Shown here in pieces: positions 1 through 10,000 of a DNA stretch of 64,000 nucleotides. The notes beneath the pieces were generated by a model, which worked only from the letters and a program-made list of their open reading frames with translations, was not told the DNA's origin and did no database searches. The position numbers were made by a program, and so were the translations under genes. How positions within the stretch are numbered: the first letter of the stretch is position 1; each line of letters starts with the position of its first letter. Where the stretch lies: assembly GCA_963693305.1 (NCBI GenBank), contig OY855904.1, positions 51,785,261 through 51,849,260 on the forward strand, written 5' to 3'. Source of the DNA: Meandrina meandrites. Taxonomy: Eukaryota > Cnidaria > Anthozoa > Scleractinia > Meandrinidae.

Positions 1-148
1 AGCCAAGGTGCTGCTGGTCGCCTCTAGACAAGAAGTTTTAGATACTGTGGTGTAAATTTATCTTGGACTGATTTAAAATAATTTAAGACATCATGCAAAT
101 GGACTAGGGCGTTGTTGGTCCACCCGGAACTTAGAACAGGATACTTAA

Positions 149-189
149 CAATTATTCCACAAGCGCGCGTTGGATATGAGATGGTAGAT

Positions 190-224
<35 letters not shown>

Positions 225-261
225 CGATCTCATATCCAACAAGCGCGAGTTGAATAATTGT
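149..261. repeat. Foldback (hairpin) repeat
   Basis: An inverted repeat whose outer ends read ACAATTATTCC and GAATAATTGT. The inner arms contain GTTGGATATGAGAT and ATCTCATATCCAAC around a GGCGCGTAGCGCC core. A second, weaker set of TATACCATTG-type words lies at 350-425, so the hairpin may be part of a larger element. It lies left of the last visible fibrillin exon, presumably in the next intron. The organisation recalls the hairpin near 24.4 kb. Confidence 0.7.
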
Positions 262-1032
262 TTTATTGAAAACGCCCAAAAGAATTGCAATTTTTGAGTT
301 CCCTAGCTGTTTTTGTTGACGCATATCGGCTACGAAATTTGTGGTCAATAGTATATGAGCTCATATACCATTGCCTGTTAGCCAATCAAACTCAGGAATT
401 GCAATATACCATTGCTAGTTTTTAATAATAGGAGATAGCCAACGTCTATTATTTATTCCGATTTTTCAAACCAGGACAATAAAAACTAACGAAAGGGATT
501 GTGAACACTCTTTGATAAAGGGAGAGTCTTTATAGGGTGAATAAGTTTTGACTTTTTTTCTAATTTTGCATTTTTTACCTCAGTTAGGACCTTTCTGAAG
601 ACCACGTATGTAATTGGAAGTTTCTTATTAAAAGATTATTGTCATTAAAAGTCCGCCATTAACAACATCTTTAAAACAGACGCACAAGGAAGAGATCTGA
701 GTAGAATTTGAGTGTTAATCTGAGTTAAACTTTTGAGTCTATATGCGAGAATGAAATAAAAGTTAACAATAAGATTATGAGCTCGAAATTTCTAGGGGGT
801 GACAGTCTATCACCTCATACAATCGAAAGTGAATAGTCATGTTGTTTTAGTAGAATTCTCAGTGAACGATTTCCAGTTATTACCGCATCATAAATGTATG
901 AATTAATTTTTACACATTTGAGGTCGCGTGAACTCGTATACTAAAGGCTGATAGTAGCTCAACCAATCAGATTGTCGTATTAGCATTAGTTTCCTTGTCT
1001 AGTAGAATTCTACTAAATGACTACAGACAAAC

Positions 1033-4000
1033 CTGGTACGCAGCTCTTTTTATCAGAGGAGACCTGGAACCCAGAATTACACTCGCACCTGTAACTGCCG
1101 TCGGTGTTAACACACCGACCATTCCTACACAGCAGTGAATCCGCAGAACACTCGTCTTTATCTGTAAAATACGATTTGTACTTTAATAACTAGAGAAATT
1201 GTCGAGGCCTATTTGGGGGCGTTTAATTCCGGTTTTATTATCAGAACAACCCCAAGTAAAATGAAGAATCCTTGGGGTTTGGGACAAATATTAATTGCGG
1301 GAATTACAAAGTCATTCTTACGTTTCAAGTTTGAAAATTGCTCGTCGTACGTTTTATTTCAAAACATGTTTCGCTTTTGAAATTATTATATGTGTCCCAT
1401 ATAAATACTTTTGAAGTATGAAGGGTCTAAACGTTATTGCGGCTACTTTTACTACGACAAAATAAAGTAAATTTACAAAGAAACAGGCTTATTGAATCTG
1501 TCTTATGCTTACACCTCATTGCACTGTATCATGTAAAAGCTTATGATCATGATGGTAAACAAAAAGTCGTTTGCATTCTTAACGCGCTGCTTTCTTAATT
1601 TTGGCGGGAAAAAGTACAAAACAAGTCATCTTGACGCAGCCTATTTCCAATTGATTATGGCGGGAAAGTTACTGTGTTGCGTCAGACTTACCAAGACATT
1701 TGTTGCCTCGCCCCAGGACGTATCCTTGGTTACACACGCACTGGTAGCCATTAGGCACGTTTATACACCTCCCATTAGGGCAAAGATCTCCTTGGCCTTG
1801 ACACGCATCAACTGATACGAAATAAAAGGTTCATTTGTCATGTTTCGCGACAGTGAAAGGAGAAAATCAAAAGAGAATCAAGAATCTAAACTCGCTTCTG
1901 CTTACTATAACGTAAATCATGTAAATTATTATTCTTGAATTTTCCGAAGCTGATCTATTCTCGTTTGTCGGGAAGACAGGAAACGTTTTGCATACAATGG
2001 CACCGTTGCATTTGAAATAAAAAAGCCATTTTTGACAACCTTAAAAGAATAAATTATTACAGATTATCAAGCTCCTCTGAGGGTCGTACAGGGGGGGGGG
2101 GGGGGGGGGGGGGTCTCTGACACGATTCACGGACGAAAAAAATAACGAATCACGGATCACGGATATTGAAATTTCATTTTCCCGAATCACGAAAATAAGT
2201 ACTCTTTTATCCTGTTCTTACGCTACAAATAGTGTTTGAATCAAAATTGATTAAGAAATTACGAAAATAAGAAAGAAACATACTCTTTTATCCTGTTCTT
2301 ACTCTACAAAGAGTGTTTGACGTTACGATAATTATACGGAGATCACATTTGAGGTCTCGCGTCTCAAAATCATGCAAAATAAAGTCAATTAAGTGGTGAA
2401 ATCACGAATATCGGTTATTAACTCAAGCTCTTCACGTGTCACGCAAAACCTTCTGGTCACGGGTCACGAAGAATAAATTTATTAAATTCACGTTTCACGG
2501 AAAATAAAATCAGCTAATCACGCGTCACAAGAATACCCCTGTACGACCCTCTCCTCTTGTGAGTTGTACATGCCGAAAACGCGCAGGTTATAACGAAGCT
2601 AGACTAAATAGTGAGAACATAAGAGCACTGAAATATCAGACCTGGTTGCAAGTCAATAATTAAAATCTACAACACGATTTTCTATGAGCTAAGCCGATAA
2701 AATTAATAGCCCTTCGTCACAAATAGGTATGGTACTATAAACCAAAGTGACTGTTATTGCACAATCAGTCTGATAACTTTGTTATATTATAACAAACCTG
2801 GAGGCTTGTCAGTTGGTATGGAAACATTCGGACACAACGTCGTGTACTCAGCTGCAAAGGAAAAATAAAACCCAGGTTACAGTCAGTTCTTCCTGTGGTG
2901 AACTGAATACGATGGGATAAAAAAACTCTAGAGCGAGAAAAATGATTTGCGGTTTGAATATGAAAAGTGGAAAATGGAGATTTCGCTGAGTAGTATAATA
3001 CCGTATTCCTACAAAGTTATACTCCACTTTAGTGAGGAGTACGCCAAAGAAGTCTCTTTTGTATAAATTATGACTGTAGGGAAAACCGTTTTGTGACAGC
3101 TGCCAGGTGTTGTGTGATTACTAAGAGTTGTTGCTTTACCATCATCAGAAGACTCAATATTGCTCGGGGACAAAAAGACTATGATTGTGCCTTGAAACAT
3201 ATGTAAAAGCGTCATATTTCAAGCTCCAACTATCACAACGGGGAGACGATGTCTGCGGAAAGACCCGCTCGCCGTGATCACGTGGATCACCTGGATCACG
3301 TATTAGCCACGTGTTACTCACGTGTTGCCTGGATGGGGCACCGTTCACAGAGTGGTCCCCAGCCCGCTGGCGTCCTCTTGGAGCAGCAGCAGTCATGCTT
3401 GGTGGTATTGCTGGACGACTGATCAACACAGTAATTATTTACCACTCGCTGGTAACAATATCCGGATTTCTTGCCTAGAAATAAACGATACCGTAAGAAC
3501 TAAACATGTTTTTAGTTTATTCTTAAATTCAGAACAGGGAAACAACACCGCAAAAGGTTTCTGACCTCCAGCGTAAACAAAATACTGTTTTTGGCTCCAA
3601 AATAAGAAAACGTAAAGCTTTAGGGATTCGTTCCGTTGCCCATGGTCACCAAGTAACAAGACTCAACTTTTTGTCGAGGCTACAAGAGACAAGCCTAGGA
3701 GTAAGTGTCTCAAAGCAAAAACGTCAGGAATTTCCCCTTAATTTTGATCTCTGAAGGTCAATCACGACAGCTTAGAAATACGATAAACAAAACACATCAC
3801 AGCCCGAGACAAATATGAAAACCCAGAAACTGAGGGAAATATCGGTTCAGTACAGGTGTACAGGTATACTGTAAAAAAAAAATCGGCTACTTAACGCCCT
3901 TGACCTATAAAGGCTTTTTTTCAAATGGCTACACACGTCTTACTTATACAGAAGCTTTTGTCCTGATTCAGAATATATCCTTCGTTGCAAACACATCTAA

Positions 4001-7000
4001 AACCACCGTCTGTATTCTCGCACCGGCCGTTTGCACAGATGCCAGGAATCTCAGTGCATTCATCTTTATCTGCAGAAAAATGAGTAAATAACCAAGAAAA
4101 TATCATTTTTTTTTTTTTGCCTGGGAGAAACAAGAGAACTAAACAAGCAAATTAGGAAAAAAATCACGCAAAGGAATAAGAGATGGATGGGGCGTGCGGT
4201 GTGCCAAGAGAAGCACCTGGTGCTTGTTCTTTAGCGAAGAACCTGAATGAACCACGCATACATGTATATGCTATGATTTATCCGCAAGATACATGCGACG
4301 GGCGGACGTCTATAGTGTAATACGTTAATCACAGACTGCAAGAATTCTCTCTTTTACTATAAAAAAATAAACAGGGGTACGAACGAGCGAGGGCGATGTA
4401 AGAGCCGCAAGTTGCGATTCGCTTTTTCTTTCGGCACCCACGCTTCTCACAGCTCGCACTTTCGCCTGTACATTGCACTCGCTCGCTATCTTGCATAAAA
4501 AAAAGGCTGTTCACTGTCTACATTAGCCAGAACTCTAGGCAAAAACATGTCATCTTCTTTATTCTGATCAGCGATGCTTCTCTTCTAAATTCTAAAGGAA
4601 GTATGTCGCGATATGAGGTACAAGTTTGCTTTTAAATTGAAGGAAACATAAAAATTATAGTTTTCTAAGCTAGAATTACTAATAAACCGAAAATTGGCAA
4701 GGGTGATTATAACTTGTATGACAGATCTCGAACGGCAAATTTGGGAAAAAATACTGTCAATTTCTTCTCATAAATTCGTGACCGCAGTTTCTTAAACTAC
4801 GCTCAACAAACACACACCACCATTGGTTTCAAGTGCTAGGTGTTACTTTACCAAATGGATATATGCAAGAGGATAGACTTACCGACGCATTTTTGTGAGT
4901 CGACATCAAGTTTTTTGCCTTTGGGACATTCACAGCGGAAGCTCCCGACAGTGTTAATACATCGTCCACCCGCACAGATCTTTGGGATGGCTTTACACTC
5001 ATCAATGTCTAGTGGACAAAGAAGAAGATTGAATGAGCTATTGTATATTGAGTTTAATAATTTCATTGATTAAATGTACTGTTTTGGAAAGCAATCCAAT
5101 AGAAACTTGAGAATACCTTGGCAGGCTTTGCTGCGAAAATTTGGAAGGAATCCTCTGTCACAAGGCTCTACAAAATAAAACAAAACCAAGGAATCAACAT
5201 ATATAAATATAAAGTACAGTAAACAGTGTAAAAGTTACTGCCATTCCTAAGTAAAACGTGCAGTGGTCAAGTCGAGCCTAACCGTTAATCTAAAGTTCAC
5301 AATTCCTTTCTCCCTCCAGGCTAAAACTAAGCACCGGAAAATCGTTAGGGCAAAAGTTCGTTTGATGTAAAAGTGAATTTTCCTCAAAAGTAAAACGAGA
5401 AATTCGTTGAGACCATTACAGAGAATTTATTAGTTAATAAGAACCACTAAACTGAGTTAACGTACCTGGTTTGGCAGGACAGCGCTCGCATGGGTTCCCC
5501 CACGCTTGTCCAATGGTAGCACAGCACGTGAGCCTCGTGCACACCACGCCCTGTAGCTGATTATGACACATTCGATTTCTGACTTTAGTATAGCACGGAC
5601 CAACCCTGTAATCTAAACCAAAAACAAATTTAACGTTAATATGGATAATGAGAGCTAAGCACAGTGGTCCAATGGATACTGCGCTAGGTTCGCAAGGGTT
5701 GAAGCGCTTACTGTGGTCCCTAGGTTGTGTTTTGGCATAAATTGACTGAACTACAAATTTTCAGGATTAACGCTAAAAAGAGGGAGAATCACAATTCCTT
5801 TGACGATCGTCACGGGAGATTTAGAGTACGTTTTCATGTAAATCTTGCAACTGCTACCAACTTCCGGCATATACTCAACATAGCTGTCTATTTCCAAAAA
5901 CAATGCCTTTACATATGCAGTGTCATTTTACAGAAGAATCATCGTGCTAACCTTCAGCAGCCCTTTTTCGGCATAGTACGGCAACACACGCATAATCTTT
6001 TTACCTTGCTGGCAGCGGTTTCCAGTAAAGCCATAAGGGCATGCGCACTTGTCTGGCCCAACACAGCGACCTCCGTTAAGACACTTTTCCTGGCAAATTG
6101 CTTTAAGAAAAGAATAGAAATAAACGCCTTGCAATCTCGTTTACATTATAAGGGTACAAGTTTTTTAAACGCTCCTGTTAGCCTGAAAGTTGCCAAAATA
6201 GAAATGGCCCTGCGATGGACTAGCATCCCATCCAGTAGTGAGTGGCAATACTTCTAGAAGCTTGAGGCTACAGAAACCGAAATAAGCTCCAAAAAGGCGA
6301 GCCACTTTGGCCAAAAACCAGATTTCCCTTTTCTTCTTGACTGCGTCTTTGAGAAGTTAGACAATGCGCAACGCGCAATTATATTGCTGTCTTTGGATTT
6401 AGCGTTTTCTCATGTATGGGGACATAGCTTTAGAATCTTTCTCTTACAATCCATATCGCCAGCAGCAGCAGACTGGACATCGTCGTTAACAGGAACTTAC
6501 GTGATTGACAGAACTTTCCAGTGAATCCATTCTTACAGGTGCAATTATCTTTGTTGCAAGTTCCGCCATTGAAACATAGCACGTTGCACTGATCCCCTGT
6601 GAAAGAAAATTTGTATTAAACATAACAAACTAAAACCACAACAAGTGCAAAACGCACATGTCTGAACGACGTAACACTACGATTTGTAGCAAAAGCGAAA
6701 ATCACTTGATTAAAGATATTATTCGTTTTGCTGCTTGTTTTCAGAGCTGAAAGCAAGGGATAACGAGGCCAAACTGATATAAATGCTTGGGATGTCTGTG
6801 GACTGGACAGCATGCGATTACCTACTGCCAGATTTGACCTACTTTCTGAAAAATGTCCTCCTTTTCAGTGCTTGACCCACCCCCCTCCCTTACTGAAAGA
6901 CTTCATGACTAATTTGCAAGTAGTTTGTTAACAATCATGGCGGCTATCGTAAACATGGCCTCCTGTTGTCTACCATTTTACCTTGCGCTTGGACCCCACT

Positions 7001-10000
7001 GCATGACGGACTATATGCGCCGTTTGGACAACGACAGACGCCAGGCCTAAAACACTCTCCAGTACCGCAGCCGTATCGGCACAAGGCTAAAACAAACAAA
7101 AACACAATAATGTTAGCACCAAACCACAAAGTATTAAGGCACGTTTTCTATTGCTTCCAACAGAAAACGTCCTGTCAACTCTAATTACACTATTGACGCA
7201 AGTTAAAGTATAATGTACGTAAAAGTATAAAGTATATTTAAAAAATGCGTAAACTGTTGATATTTCATTAAACGTAAACTTAAAACCTTACTTTTTAAAC
7301 GAGCCTTTTTAGAACATCTGACTTGTAATTAGTTTATTGTTTCTCCTTTAAGCGGTCTTTTTAATGTTACTAGCGCCTTTGAATCGCAGAGAAAAGGCGC
7401 TATAGAAATTTATTGTTATGTATTTTTATTTTTTTAAAAGTCCCGGTAAATTTGGGCTTAATAGAGAGGTTAAGCATAGCCTGTTCCAGGCTCTCGGTAG
7501 CTGGGGGCGAGCGAAAAAAGCGGGCGAGCGAGGAAAAACAAGGGGGAGACTAAGGCGAGCGAAGCCTTCGCTCGCCTTAGTCTCCCCCTCGTTTTTTCCT
7601 TTGCCCGCTTTTTTCGCTCGCCCCCAACTACCGAGAGCCTGGAACAGGCTAGGTTAAGCATGACGTTTATTTTTCCCGCGAACGGCAAAAATTCTACGTC
7701 TGCCGTCTGCTGTTTCGCGTTTGTACTCGGAAATGAGTAGGTTTGTGTTTGTCGTGAATGTGTGATTTTTTCCCTACTTTTCTGAGGGATTTATTTTAGA
7801 ATTCGATAAAAAGAGAACAAATGAAAGCCAAGCTCACGTTTGCCGTATAACGTCATGCTTAATCTCTCTCATATCTTGTCTAGCTGCACTGAGAACAATT
7901 AACCTGAGGTAATAGTGATGAACCATTGCAGAAGATCGATAGCTTTGATGAGAGACATCGTACGTTTAGCTCTGATCTCGCACACATTCATAAAGGTTAA
8001 GGCAGTTTATCATTTCGTCTATCGTATATAGAGTCTGAAACTCGAGTAGAAGATCTTGCATAGCTTCCTTGAACTTACTGACGGAAGAAGAATTTTCAAT
8101 AAACGTTGTGGGATATATGCTTTTGATGGGCTGAACTTCGACTACCGCATAAAACAAAAAACAAAGTGTGGACTCTACTTTCCTACTCATCCCATCTTGT
8201 GACCTTCGCGTTTAATATTTATTCCTTTAGACAGAGTAGAACATCTTCGAGAACAGTCAACCGTGTTGTTAAATTTCTGTGGTTCCGATCATTATGCGGG
8301 ATCTGACGTTTGAGATTACATGTCAATTGCTCTTTTCGAGCCTTTTCTTTGCGACCCAATTCGCGCCTTTTTAGTGACTCATACTGTAGGCCCAATGGGA
8401 GGCGCGGTCGCGTAATGGTTATTGCGCTGGACTCCGGGGTCATTGTGTTGTGTTCTTGTGCAAAACATTTTACTCTCACCATGCCTCTCTCCACCCAGGA
8501 GTATAAATGGGTACAGGCGAATTGTTGGGGCAACCTGACAGAATGCTGGGAAGTAACCTGCGACAGACGAGAATCTCATCCAAGGGGAGTAGCAATTATT
8601 ACTCCTAGAGCCGCTTCATGCTACAGAAACCGGAGTTAAGCGCCAGAAGCTATGAGAGACGAACCAGTTCTTATGTTACGACCTTTTCTTCATCAATAAA
8701 AAAGCCGCAAAAAAGGCACTTAATGGGCTCCATAAGATTGCACCTCTTGATAGTATAGAAAATTCTGTGAAGCGTATTCAGCTGTCTTTTGTTAGAGGCC
8801 ACGTGTTTGCTTATCACTGTGTGTCAATACATTTCCGAAATCTGATTTCATTTTTAAAAAAAATCGAGTTACGAAGGACGCGCCTTTCGTGATAAAACTG
8901 AAGATAATCAAATATGATCTTTAGAACAGCCGGTCAATTCAACAGGCGAGGGTGGGCGAGAATTACTTCCGTTTATAAACTTAATTATGTCAAAAGGAAA
9001 AGAGAGGCCGGCATTATTGTGGCTTTCATTATTAGCAGAAATTGGAGGGCTTCTGTGAAAAGCCTATGCATAAAAACATTTGATGAACGTAACAGTTTTT
9101 TGCCACACACCCTTAATGAAAGTTTTATGACTTATGGAGAAGTTTTTAGCTGTTTCTGCGAAACCTTCACAATCAAATCAAAATGGACATTTGAAATAAT
9201 ATAAGATTGTTTTAATTTAGTTAGTGTTCCAAGGGAGAAACTCTTTTGTGAATGCGGGCTAACAACTGATGCGCGAGATATTTGTCGTTTGAAGTGTGGC
9301 CAATTAATTAAGAGAGGTTAATTACACAAAGTTAACGTCTCGACGATGATACGCCCAGCCCTAAAAGATAGGGCACGGTGTGTTTGTTTTCAATTCATAT
9401 CACCATACCTTATTTCAGAATCAGTCAATCAGGAGTCTTATTTACGGACCTGCAGGTGGATAAAAACCGAAAGCTGCGTCCGCGATAAGGCCAACACCCA
9501 GCGAAAAGGGGAATCGGTTCTTACTTTTGGCAACGACTTTCTGCTAGTTGAAGAGCCTACGATCGTGACATATTTCGTTCAACTTGAATGTCCATCAACA
9601 CATTCCAAATTTCGTACAGTTTTCATTTTTGCTCTTAATTTTTCAACTATTTTGTTGTCATTGTCCAAACGCTACACGGAAAGCGTAACGTGTAACACGA
9701 GCGCATCTAACTTATAACGATATTTTACGAGAAACATTTCAGTAACAGATGATTTTCAAATTGTATCCGTTTTCACAGGCGATGTTGTGACGGGGAATAC
9801 CTAAATTCTCTCGTCACATAAGAAAACGGTAAAACCAAACAATTTTACTCGTGATAATGTGGAATTCGTAAAAATTGGGGGGGGGGGGGGGGGAGGGGGG
9901 GGGGGTGGTCCGAATTGGAAAGAGTCAAAACAGATGAAATAAACGGCAATAGGAGCACCATTCCAAACCCTTCAAGCTCATAAGAATTAAACAACGAATT

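Noticed and set aside
5655..5725. tRNA-like segment (GTGGTCCAATGGATACTGCG)
   Set aside because: Only an A-box-like stretch is visible. No convincing B box or paired acceptor arm, so neither a tRNA nor a clear SINE can be called.
5727..6257. 176-codon plus-strand open frame
   Set aside because: It runs antisense across the fibrillin EGF exon at 6005-6100 and its introns. No family resemblance and no splice context; it is a chance frame.
7418..7688. 72-79-codon frames on both strands
   Set aside because: Both are read-throughs of the 173-bp palindromic insertion, which explains their similarity to each other.
9346..9717. 123-codon plus-strand frame in fibrillin intron 2
   Set aside because: No recognisable domain, no composition signal and no associated splice sites or poly(A) signal.
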